A program made the position numbers and the translations under genes. Below, in pieces: positions 1-10,305 of a DNA stretch of 64,000 bases (positions within the stretch are counted from its first letter, which is position 1; every line of letters begins with the position of its first letter). Under the pieces are notes generated by a model that did no database searches, had not been told where the DNA came from, and saw only the letters and a program-made list of their open reading frames with translations. The DNA comes from Talinum fruticosum (lineage: Eukaryota; Streptophyta; Magnoliopsida; Caryophyllales; Talinaceae), in NCBI GenBank assembly GCA_021018815.1, contig JAITYX010000009.1:10480501-10544500 (forward strand), written 5' to 3'.

Positions 1-2
1 CC

Positions 3-113
3 AAAGAACTTGAAGAAAGGAGGGCCCACCAAATTCAAGAACCGAAAGAACGTACCGGGGATGAAGAAGCTGAGTCTAGTGATCCTAAGTGGAAGAAAGT
101 AAAGATAGACTAG
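3..113 (+). pseudogene. C-terminal end of antisense ORF of Tat element A
   Basis: An open frame entering from the left edge ends at the TAG at 111-113. It encodes a charged tail rich in K, E and R, ending in WKKVKID. A matching tail (ESSDSKGKKVKID) occurs on the plus strand at about 62150-62211 in Tat element C, and a more decayed copy lies on the minus strand near 39230-39320 in Tat element B. In all three it is antisense to the gag-pol genes of the host element and lies downstream of integrase. Tat elements are known to carry antisense extra ORFs in this position. The function is unknown; the basic tail could bind nucleic acid or direct nuclear import, but that is a guess. Confidence 0.6.
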
Positions 114-480
114 GGCTCAGATTCTTAGAATAAAAGAAAGGGAGGATTAGTTTTACCTCTTTAGAACAGTGTTTATTTTTATTTACAAGTATGCTTACAA
201 TTATTTTCCTTTAGCTATGTATTTAGGTAAGTAGTAGGCTTACCTTTTATTAAATAAAAGTAAGTGTTATAGCTATACTTTTATATTTTTATCGCTCACT
301 TCGAGGTGAAAACAAATTAATAAATTGGACCGCCCAATAAATAAACGAACCAAATAATTGAAGGAAAAAAAACCCGGAATAAGAGGGATAACTTTGGCTT
401 GGCCAGCCCACTATTGTCCAGGCCGGCGCCTGCCTTGGGCTAGGCTGGTTGGGCTGGGCTTGGCCTACTACCTAGGGGTA
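114..480 (-). other. Non-coding 3' region of Tat element A
   Basis: This AT-rich stretch aligns by eye with 62212-62640 (Tat C, same orientation) and with the inverse complement of about 39110-39240 plus 35930-36234 (Tat B, opposite orientation). It includes a GC-rich block with the GGCGCC core at about 421-434. I see no gene here; it lies between the integrase gene and the antisense ORF. Confidence 0.6.
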
Positions 481-1680
481 TGCTAGGCGTAATACTTCTT
501 CAACCGATCTAAATTGGTGTATTGGAAAATCTCTTCTCCGTCCAAATCAATTAATTTGAATGCTCCGCTAGGTAAAATCGACTATGTATAAATGGACCTT
601 GCTAGTTAGGCATAAACATTCCTCGCGGGTTCCGAATTGGTGCTCTTATCTCCTTAAGTACCAAATCCCCAATTTGCGAATTCCGAGGCTTAACATTCTT
701 ATTAAATGCCCCGAATATGTGAGCATGGTATATTTAGACATTATGTAAGGTAGTGAGGTGCCTCTCATCCAATAATATTAAGTCATCACAACGTGCTTTG
801 GCCCATTCTGCTTCCGAATTTGGCTCTCATTAATTATCCTTAACGATGGAATGACAATCTTAATTGCAAGTACTTGCTTAAGTGCCATAAACTAAATAAT
901 AAAGCGTTGCTTCCGGAGAGGTTCTAATAGAAGTTCTATATCTCCACCAGGCAAAAGGCAATTTACCTGGCTAATCCTTATACATCACTGCCATTTTCTC
1001 CACTATTTTCCGAATATTCTTGTTAGCGGCCTCAACTACTCCGTTAGTCCGAGAGCGATCCGGGGAAGATTTATGATGCTTGGATTTTATACTTATCCAA
1101 CAAATCTACTACTTCCTTCTTAAAATGGCTATCATGCTCACTTATTAACTCGTGGGGCACCCTATAATGACAAATAATATTCTAAGTAATGAAATTAGCT
1201 ACTGTTTTGACGTCAAAGTTGCATAGGAATATGCTTTTACCCGTTTGGTGGAGTAAGCAATTGCTACTAAGACAAATTCGTGACCACCTATTCCTTTAGG
1301 AGTCACGTTGCCAATAAGGTCTATTCCCCAAACTAAAAAGGGCCAGGGTGAAGATAATGTTGTAAGAAATGATGGTGGGTGGTGTTGTAAATTTGCATAC
1401 ACCGACATTTATGGCACCTTCTAACAAAGTCATGGCGGTTGGATGCCATGGTAGACCAGTAATAACTAAGCCTCTGTACCTTCCGAATCAACATTCTACC
1501 ATTCATATAAGGTCCACACTCCCCACCATGAATATCCTCTATAATGCACATTGCTTCATGTTGATTGACACAAAGTAAGTTAATCCCGAATTTTTCTTGA
1601 ACAATTGCCCCGACTAATGAAGAATTGGGAGGCCAACATCCCGATGGCTCGTTGGGCTCTAGGTGCTGAGTCCAAGGCAT
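480..1680 (-). pseudogene. Integrase region of Tat element A (broken)
   Basis: Read from 1680 leftwards, an HHCC zinc-binding region comes first: HEAMCIIEDIHGGECGPYMN, then YYWSTM and CHKC. The catalytic core follows, starting SPWPFLVWGIDLIG, whose Asp is the first residue of the DD-E triad. The core continues in pieces with stops to about 1000, and the C-terminal part reaches about 480. The phrase AIAYSTKR replaces the usual AIDYFTKW. The same domain is readable in Tat B (34780-35640) and Tat C (63000-64000). It would have inserted element DNA into the genome; here it is disrupted by several frameshifts and cannot be functional. Confidence 0.85.
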
Positions 1681-1779
1681 ATTCTTGCTTATCTAAATAT
1701 TGATATCATGATACCAACTAGTATGGTTAGTATTAGACACTTCTAGTGCGCGAGATGTGTGCGAGGATGACTTCGTTGC

Positions 1780-2724
1780 TCAATATAGACGGGCGTTGAG
1801 TGAATAGCAGCGGGGATATTGATCATGGATGCTAACTTAGCTAATGCATCTACAAATTGATTATCATCCCTAGGAAGGTAAGTGAAAGAAATGTTCTCGA
1901 AGTGTTTACATAATTATATCAAGTATGCTTGGTAGGGTGCCAAGGCTTCACTACGTACCTTCCACTTTTGCGAAATCGGTTGATGGTCAAACTAAAATCA
2001 CCGAAAACCACGATATTCTTGAACCCGATCTATGTTGCAGCCTCAATTCCTGTGATATAAGCCTCACACTCTGCAGTGTTATTGGTAACCTTGAAGTCTA
2101 GTTTGATTGAAATGGGAGTATATGCTCCCTACGGCGAGACTAAAAGAATATCTAGTCCAAAGCCCTTCGATTGGAAGTGCCATCAAAGTACACTCGTCCA
2201 AATGTCCACCTTTACTTGCAAAATATCCTTGTCTAGAAAGTCAAGTTGTTCAGGTTGTAATTCGGGCACATGCGGATCAACTAAGAATTCCGATAGTATC
2301 CTTCCTTTGATCACTTTACGAGGGACAAACTTGAGTTCGAACTCGATAGCATGACGAGTCCATCACTCTATCTTACTACGATTATCGCTTGCTTAAGTAT
2401 GTACTTAATAGGATCCATAGCTGCTACTACATGTACTATATGGGCTAACATGTAGTGTCTAAGCTTCTTAGTAGCCCGAGACTAATACAAATGATGTCTT
2501 CTCTAATGGCGTGTATCTAGTCTCGTAGTGCGGGAATTTCTTGCTTAGATAGTAGATCGCCCATTCTTCTTTCCCATCTCATTGAGCTAGCATCGATCCC
2601 ATAGCTGTTTACGTTGTGGTGGGATATAGAAGTAAAGGTTACCCCGATTCGGGTGAAACTAACACTTGGAGGAGTAGCCAGGTATTCCTTAACCTTCTCG
2701 AATGCTTGTTGGAACTCGGTATCC
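1780..2724 (-). pseudogene. RNase H regions of Tat element A (broken)
   Basis: Downstream of RT on the minus strand two RNase H-like stretches can be read. The first, at about 2517-2724, follows the RT connection motif QQAFEKVKEYLATPP. The second, at about 1800-2350, contains NNTAECEAYITGIEAA, the region of a conserved RNase H glutamate. Two RNase H domains in series are a known trait of many Tat and Ogre elements. Frameshifts and stops break both. A solo LTR at 2730 separates this region from RT. Confidence 0.7.
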
Positions 2725-2729
2725 CAAAA

Positions 2730-3819
2730 TGTAGGAACCACGGCCGACCGGGGCCCGCCGAGCTTCCCCACCATAACAAGGAAAATGATAAAGCGATAAA
2801 GAAAGCGATAAAAGAAAGAAAAGCGGGAAATAAAAGATTACATCGATCGGGAGGAAATTAAAGCGATTACATCTCTTAAACCACAATACGGAAAGCAAAT
2901 AAAACCGAAATAAATATAACCATTCGAAGGCTAAAATATGGCCCTCGGGTTGTCCCACCTTGTTGTTCTAGATCTCCTTGCCGGATCTCTCGATGCAATG
3001 GTGACAATTCGAAGAAAAGGGCTAATTTTGTGAATTGTGTCTAGGGTATGGTAATGATCGGTTCAATGAGTGATGCTTGAGGTAGGAATTTGTATGCGAA
3101 TGAGAGCCAAGGCTCTATATTTATAGGAGAGGACCTAGGTCACAAATGACTAGGGTTTTCTCCATTCAGCGGTGCAAATAGTTGAAATAAAACCGGGCCA
3201 TTCCTTAAAAGATAGAACCGGATCGGAAGATGATAAAACAAGATAGAACCGAGTCAAAAGAGGGGAGGCGGGCGCCAGCCAATCGGACATTCCTAGGGTT
3301 TCGTGCGTTAGTTGTGTCTCCGAGGACTCTCCAAGCTCAAAACATAACATTCCACTAGGCTTGTAGAAGGTGGGCGCCGGCCACAACATCGTTTAGAGGG
3401 AAAGCTTCTAGCCTCATATGGGCTATCTTGTGAAGCTTAAAATGCAGCACTTTGATGCTCCTAATCTTAAAATGCAACGCTTTAATGTCGTCTTCGAATC
3501 TCGGCTCCTTGTCGACTTGGAAAAAAGTAGATTGCGGTATTCGGTACTTGGAATTTCTCGGCACACATCATGGGACTCCACAATCTCTAAAGGCTAGGCC
3601 CGACTCTTAGACGGTCCAAAAAAAAGAGGATTTGTAAACCGACCCAAGGTAAAAGGCTATTTACGTGGTGCTTTGGATTCTTTGTGGTTTACTAGCTTCT
3701 ATTGCATAGATTGATCACAACCTAAAATCCAAATCCCCAAACAGGACTTGGGATTATCATCATCGGGCCAACAAAAAATAAAAAACAAAGAAAAGGATGA
3801 CACTTTTTAGGTGTCAACA
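2730..3819 (-). mobile_element. Solo LTR of a Tat-family element
   Basis: This 1090-bp insertion splits the pol gene of Tat A. On the minus strand it starts TGTTGACACCTAAAAAG and ends GGTTCCTACA. A 5-bp target duplication flanks it: caaaa at 2725-2729 and caaat at 3820-3824, one mismatch. Removing it and one duplicate restores the sequence seen at the matching site of Tat B (about 33720), where a Glu-Pro-Ile-Trp-type codon run is uninterrupted. It has no internal region, so it is most simply the product of LTR-LTR recombination. It matches the LTR at 44571-45738 and the outer parts of 9110-31820. Confidence 0.9.
3118..3125 (-). promoter_or_regulatory. TATA box in solo Tat LTR
   Basis: The minus strand reads TATAAATA just upstream of the G/C-richer part of the LTR. 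The same box lies at 31131-31140 in the LTR of Tat A, and a weaker ATAAATAG is at about 45232 in Tat B. The conserved position suggests the element's transcription start region. Confidence 0.5.
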
Positions 3820-3824
3820 CAAAT

Positions 3825-4760
3825 GGGCTCGAGATCCTTTGTTTAATTTCTTGAAAATAGGTTCACATACCATAGTCGGTTTTGATATCAAACGACCGAT
3901 GTACTATAAACGTCCTAGGAAACCCCTTATCTCTTTTTCTATTCTTAGTGGAGGGATCTCCTGAATGGCTTTGATCTTGGATGGATCAACTTCAATTCCT
4001 CTAAGACTAACAACATAGCCTAACAGTTTACCCGAGGTCACTCTAAAGGCACACTTTTGAGGATTAAGGCGCATGTTGTACTTCCCGAGTCTATAGAAGA
4101 ATTTTCTCAGTCGGGTAAGTGCCCTGCCCTATCTGTAGGATTTTATGATCATATCATATATGTAGACTTCAGCTTCTTTATGGATCATATCATGTAGTAA
4201 TGTTTTTGCTATCCTCTCGATATGTTACACCAGCATTCTTGAGCCCAAATGGCATCACCACATAACAGCACCGTTGAGTGATGAAGGTCGGCTTCCCTAT
4301 ATCTTCTTTAGCCATCATCACTTGATTATACCCGGCATAACCATCCATGAACGAGAGCAATGAATGACCCACTGTATCATCTACCAAAAGATCGATATAA
4401 GCAATGGGAAATCATCTTTAACACTGGCCTTGTTTAAATCGCTGAAGTCGACGCACATATGAACTCTGCCATCTTTCTTCGGGATCGGAACTATGTTTGC
4501 TACCCACCGAGGATAGTGAACTACCTTAATGAACCCAACCTCTAACTACTTCGAACCTTTTCTTTAATCTTCGAGCCCATTCTGGTTTCATCCTCCTCAA
4601 CTTCGCTTGGCGGCTTAGCATCCTCATAAAGCAAAATTTTGTGTTCTGCTATACTCAAATCTATACCCGGCATATGTTTGTAAAGCCATACAAACACATC
4701 GATAAATTCCGTAAGGAGCGAAGTGAACTCGCTTCTTCTCTTCTAGATCCAAACTTTTCC
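3825..4760 (-). pseudogene. Reverse transcriptase of Tat element A (broken)
   Basis: The minus strand encodes FMDGYAGYNQVMMAKEDIGK followed by the CYVVMPFGLKNAGVTY motif of Ty3/gypsy RT; the first catalytic Asp (FMDGY) is present. The catalytic Y-V-D-D site, near 4140-4160, reads Y-I-Y-D, so one of the two metal-binding Asp residues is lost. Stops and frameshifts occur throughout. The matching plus-strand RT of Tat B (32750-33790) still has YVDD. The region continues into RNase H across the solo LTR at 2730-3819. Confidence 0.85.
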
Positions 4761-5980
4761 CAATCTTAACTTCTTGAGGTTGATCATCGACCCCAAATTA
4801 ATTGTTATTGTTTCCTCTATTATTGGTGAGCGATTTTCATGATCTTCCACAACTTTTATTAATTCTTTAGGAATTTCTTCTTTTATCATTAGAGGCAAAA
4901 CAATTAAGAGCAAGAGGCAAGGATTAAGCGAAAGGTTCACTTTATTGAATGAAGCAACGAGTACATTAGAATCGAAACCGAATTAGAAACACCGGAACTA
5001 GGAAAATAACTAGAAACAATAGAAGGAGAGGTACAAGCCCTACTGCTAAACTCATAAAGAGGATGCGCTCATAGGCTAACAGAAAATTCTTAGCCCTCCT
5101 CGGCTTCAATCCAAGTAATAGGGCTGGATAGATCGAACTATGGGTGCGACATAGCTTGTGACGATACTGAAGCCGAGTTCCCTTCTAGATTACCTTATTT
5201 TCCGAACGGAAGATCGAAAAGGTTGTTTCCGATGAGATTGGTCTAGTCCGATGTGGACTGTCCCTCTTTAAGGAGGTAAGGTGCCTCCTTTTCTAGAATA
5301 TAGCAATCATTGAAAATCTCCATACCAGGTGCTAGGATGCCTTTCTCTTTGACGTAATAGGGCTTAGAAACATCATAATAAGGGAAGTTGTCTCCTTCTC
5401 TTAACAACTGCTAATTAAAGTATAGTGAAAGGGCTTAATAAAGCAAACTATGTGTGGTGCACTCCTCTATGTTTGAACTTCCCACTTGGCTTTAGCTATC
5501 TCCTTAGCAGTAAGTTGATAGCCCAGTTCGAAGTTGTAGTTGTTAGTGGGTTCAAGGGGTGGAAAAATAGGGTGGTATGCCCTTTGGCCTGCAGCAAGAC
5601 CTAGAAAATACCCCTTCTTCCTAAGCATCGAATGGACATTAGGGTTGCCATAAGAGTTAAAGGTAAAATGTGCTTCATCCCTTTCTAACACATCAACACT
5701 TTCAAATCGATACAATTCTTCATCATTGGCATTGTGCTCGATCTCTACTACGAACTCCTTGGAAGTTATAGTAGCATAAAGATTATCCCCATTGACAGTT
5801 ATGACTTGACCTTTAATGATCATCTTGACTTTTTGATGCAATGTAGAGGGCACTTGCTCGGTGATCATGCAACCAAAGGCGTGCTAGATGCGAGATTGAA
5901 GGTAGTTGGGATCTCTAAGACTTGGAATTCGATAATCCTCTTCACTGGCCCTATATTTATTAACAATGTCACTTGTTCCT
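4761..5980 (-). pseudogene. Protease-RT linker of Tat element A
   Basis: The clearest open part is 5467-5868 (133 codons), starting near MITEQVPSTLHQKVKMIIKG. This linker follows the aspartic protease in Tat polyproteins; it has no known catalytic motif. Tat B has the same stretch at 31821-32020, and this is the point where Tat A inserted into Tat B. The rest, 4761-5466, is more decayed but contains the lead-in to RT. Confidence 0.7.
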
Positions 5981-6239
5981 AAGACTGTCCTTCTAGAATT
6001 ATCATAAGCTCAAAGATGTATACTTTGTTTAGAGAGCTGTTGCTCCCTAATTCCTAACCTTCTAGCAGTTCTTAAGGGACATAAGCTCGAAGATCCATTG
6101 TCTACCACGGTTAGGGGAACAAATTTGTTGATGCAAGTTATAGTTAAATAAAGGGCATTGTTGTGTGCAACACTTTCTTCCGGGAGATCTTTTTGATCAA
6201 AAGTGATGGTTCTATCCCAACTTTTAACCAATCCTACTA
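5981..6239 (-). pseudogene. Aspartic protease of Tat element A (broken)
   Basis: The minus strand reads DQKDLPEESVAHNNALYLTI, then VDNGSSSLCPLRTARRLGI. VDNGSS is the Tat form of the retropepsin D-S/T-G active-site motif, here D-N-G. The protease would cut the Gag-Pol polyprotein. It lies between gag and the RT linker, as expected. Confidence 0.8.
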
Positions 6240-7922
6240 CTTCCTCTCGGTGTGGTTTCGGGAGAAACTTCTATCTTGCTAAGAGCATCGATTAGAGCTC
6301 GTCTATATTTACGGGAAGCAGATAATAATTGCCAAATTGAGATATCAACTATTAATTTCTAAAGTTGCTTAAGAATTAGGTCTTCTTGCTTTGTAGCTTC
6401 GGGTTCTTTTGGAGCTTCTTGAGTCTGTTGTGAACCCAAGGGTGCATTATGCCATCCAGATCTAGTAAGGAATTGAATTGCAAGACTCTTAGTGTTTCCC
6501 CAAAAGTCTTCTTCTTCCAAGGGTGGTGTGCCCTAGAAGTCATCATTACCGTCGTCGTCGTTGTTTCATGTTTCATAAACATCTTCTTCATCACTTACCT
6601 ATAGCCTTGGACTTCGGATCCAATAGAGGTAAACTAAAAGTGGCTTCGACTTCGGATCCCACTGATCGGGTTAAGTGAAAATAGCTAAGGTGTTGCTAAA
6701 AGGGTTTTTTATTATTGCTTGGTTTCTTTGCAGCCTTAGGCAAAGGTAGTTGGCCATTTCGAAACATGCTTTCTAGTTTGTTCCTGAATGTCCAATATTG
6801 TTCGATATCATGTCCTCGTGCACGATGGTATTTGCGAAATTTCCTGCGTCCCAAATTTTCGGATTGTTTCGCGGTTTCGATTATGCTCTAATAGGTGGTA
6901 ATTATATCTTCCCTTTTTCCAAGAGACGGTCAAGAGCTTTGGTGTAAGTAGTATCAATAAGAGTGTAGTCAGTATACTGTTGAGAGCATTGACATCCGCA
7001 ACCCTTGTAGTATTGACGGGCATTGGAGGTTTCTTAACTTTGGAATGATAAATACCTCTATATCTAGTCGCGACTTTTGTGGTCACGGTAAACAACTCTT
7101 CTTCTATCAGCAGCATCTTGAAGGATTGAAAACTTCATCATGGGTAGAAATTTGAGGTGCTAATTGTAATTGGGCTGAAGGTTTTTCACGATGATTCGAA
7201 TTTGGTCCTTCTCGGAGGATCGATCAACCATATGGGCTGCCTTTGCTCTTTATCCGGTAAGAAAATCCATGAAACATTCCTTCTCGCCTTGCTTGATTAA
7301 AGTCTCTAAGAGTAACAGGTAAATCATTGGTATAGGAGTATTGATGGAGGAGCTCCTTGCACGGATCAGTCCAATTGGCAACCTTACGTGGGTCAATAGC
7401 TTTGTACCACTTCATTACATCGGTATCAAATGTCTAGGGAAGATGATATGATGATGGGGATTCTCGAAACCTTTGAATTTGATATCGGGCATGGTAAACT
7501 TAGGAGGTAGTTTACCCTTAGGGATTGAAGTGAATCCCTTATGATCAAGGTAATGATTACTAAACATGGATTACTCCCTCAACATCTATTCTATCTCGAT
7601 CTAAATGGGAATCGGGTTGAGATTTTGATTCGAGGGTTAAGGGATTTGCATTCGGGACTACTTGGAGGAGACAAAACAGGTGGAGGTGGCACAATCAAGG
7701 GTATCTCCCTTCTCACACGTTCAGCTTCTTCGGCCTCTTCCCTTTTTGACGCTTCGGCTTCCTCATCTCACTTACTATCCTCAATAGCCCTTTATGATAG
7801 TCTTAAGATCCCTTGATATAGATGATATATATTCTTCTTGATCATTCAACCTAGTTTCCACCTTAGCTATATTCTCATTAAGTAGACTCGTGATTAAGAT
7901 ATTGCTCTAGGTTAGGATCCAT
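6240..7922 (-). pseudogene. Gag of Tat element A (broken)
   Basis: The likely start is the ATG at 7922 on the minus strand (MDPNLEQYL), 1.2 kb downstream of the primer-binding site. A recognisable Gag core follows near 7224-7415: MKWYKAIDPRKVANWTDPCK, then KELLHQYSYTNDLPVTLRDF. Later pieces at 6808-7116 and 6376-6594 are in shifted frames. Gag forms the cytoplasmic particle in which the RNA is reverse transcribed. Numerous stops show this copy is dead. Confidence 0.75.
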
Positions 7923-9088
7923 TAGAAGAGAACTCTTTTTAGGTGCTATCTTAGGACAAGTAGTAGATCGTGACGGTGTAGTATGCATTGAAACTTATCA
8001 CACCAATACGGACCGCGGAGTGGAAAGAAAGAAAGATGTGATAGACTCCTTGGTGAGACGTTCTAATCTTTTAGAGCTTGGATTCCAACGATACTCGGTT
8101 GTTGTAAACTTCACTATTCGTCAGCCCAAAGCATGAGGTTTAGGACCATATGAGAGAAGATCACTTTCCGGAGAAAGGGACTTAAGTGCAAGACCCGAAG
8201 GGACTAAGGATGCTTTGTTATTTGGATGCACATAAAGAATGCGATGGTGATATGATGCATGACTTAATTGAGATGATTCTATGATATGACTAGTACGTAA
8301 CCGAAACACATAAATGTTTATTCCTAATGGAAGATGAATTCGATTTGACTAAATGAGAAATGAAAATGCAAGACAAACTCACCTAATTTGAGATGATGAT
8401 AATCTAATAAATGTATGATCCTTAATGAAAAGATGCTTCTTATATGATAATGCATTTCCTTATTTGATAGGAATTCTGAACTAGATGCAAAAATGAAAGG
8501 AATGGTCCTATCTAATAGAAAATGATTTTATTTGGCTAATGCAAATAGAATCACCTAATATGAGATGATTTTATTTGTCTAATGAAATGGAGAATGAGAA
8601 TGTGAAAGAATGAAAAGGACTAGACAAATAGATGATTCAATCTAAAACACACACACTTATTCAACCATGCACATGAAGTATGGGTGACACCTAAAAGGTC
8701 CAAAAGTTCTATGGTCAAAGAGTTTAAGAGTTTAGATACATGGTGACACGTAGTCCGAGAATTTGGTCCCACATGGGGTGCACCGATAAGGATACCAACT
8801 AGAATTCTCGGTGCCTCTTGGTTAACCAAAGGTTTTAGCCCAAGTGTGCCTTCTACGAGCGAGGAGATACCGTTTCCTTAGAAAATCAAGCCTAATTGGG
8901 CCTGCCTAAAGAACCAAGTGGGGGCCTCTCTCTAGAAAGGGTAAGCGGGGGTACAATAAAGTTTTGCTAGTGGTCTAAAATAGTATTTAACTAATTCAAA
9001 GGTTTCTAAATATGAATACTTAAGGCAAGCACATCATTAAAACACACTTGCTCAAATTTTCATATTTCGCCCTCTTAATAAGAAATTC
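7923..9088 (-). other. 5' untranslated leader of Tat element A
   Basis: About 1.17 kb between the primer-binding site and the gag start. It is AT-rich, with repeated short phrases such as gatgatttta and aatgaaa at 8340-8640. No coding sequence or RNA gene is visible. Confidence 0.6.
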
Positions 9089-9107
9089 ATCCCCACCGTA
9101 GTCGCCA
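9089..9107 (-). other. Primer-binding site of Tat element A (tRNA-Arg type)
   Basis: The minus strand reads TGGCGACTACGGTGGGGAT, two or three bases after the LTR end. A TGGCGACT...GGGGA site of this form is typical of Tat/Ogre elements, in which the primer is usually given as tRNA-Arg. The match to a specific tRNA was not computed. Its position fixes the element's orientation and the inner edge of the 5' LTR. Confidence 0.7.
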
Positions 9108-9109
9108 CT

Positions 9110-10305
9110 CGTAGGAACCATGATCGGAATCGGGACCCGGGTCGAGACCGAGCTTCCCTACTTGTGTCAAGTCTCGTTTTTAAAGATTGATTTTGAAGAT
9201 GGTTTTGAAAGTCGATGTTGGAATGTGGGGATGAACCTATTATTAAGATTTCTAAGTTTTATTAAATCTCATTAAGCAAAAAGTGAATGGCGGTTTTATT
9301 AATTATTTTATTTTAGTAATTATTTTCAGAATTTCTAGGATCTTATTTTGTAATTAAGGAATAAATAAAGCTAGGGTTTTGGTCCTGCCATGAGGCTTCG
9401 GTGAAAACACCAATCTAGACCGAAGCCTCACATGCCGACCACCCAGATCGCGGCGGCAGCTGTGCTAGGCGGAAGCGGGCGTCGGCTATAGGCGAGGGAT
9501 GATGGAGTCAGCCTCGACCTCTGCCCTAGTTGGCATATCCGAACCTCGGCTTAGAGTTCCTACAACCGAGAAAACATAAAGATGCAAATTTGAATAGAAC
9601 AACGTGGAAAATAACGAAGTCGCTAGTCGGTTTTGGAAAACAAAAACTAACAAAAACAAAAATAAAGATTTGCTCTCTTGATCTTAGTATGGGAAAACTA
9701 AGACCGAAAAAGGATAAAATGACTTCGTCGGTCTTTGAACCGAGAATCGGATTCGAGGGCGAGGGTACGAAACATAGGGACAAACCCTTTTGTTACTGCC
9801 TGTCCGAAGATGACCATTACTAGTTCGAGTAGTAAATTAAAATGATGTAAAACAAACAAGCAAGCGACATGCAAAGCGAAATTAAAAGTAACCAAACATA
9901 ATAAAGAAAGCGCTAAAGAAATTGGTATAGAAAGCGATAAAGAAAAGAAAAGCGAGAATAAAAGATTTACATTAGTCGGGAGGAATTGAAAAGAGCGATT
10001 ACATCTTTTAAACCACAATATGGAAAAGCGATAAAAAGCATGAAAGTAAATGAACCTTTCGAAGGCTGAAAATTTGCCCTCAGGTTGTCCTACCTTGCTA
10101 ATCTAGATCTCTCGATGCAACGTCGACAAGTAAAAGAAAAGGGCTTGTTTTTGTGAGATATGTGCATAGGGTATGGTAATGACAAGTTGAATAAGTGCCC
10201 GAGAGATAATAATAATTCAATGTCTTTAGCCCTTTGCACGGATTCAATAGCGGAAAGCAATAATTAGATGAATGCTTAAGATTGGTTTCGACAGAGAGAC
10301 GTGAT
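9110..10305 (-). repeat. 5' LTR of Tat element A, 3' portion
   Basis: On the plus strand it begins cgtaggaacc (canonical tgtaggaacc with a T-to-C change) and matches the solo LTR at 2730 and the LTR of Tat B. It breaks off at 10305, where a Tekay element is inserted, and resumes at 31085. It carries about 650 bp, roughly 9130-9790, that I cannot find in the other two LTR copies, including a GC-rich part at 9420-9530. From about 9850 it matches again (tandem aaagcga-type phrases). Confidence 0.8.
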
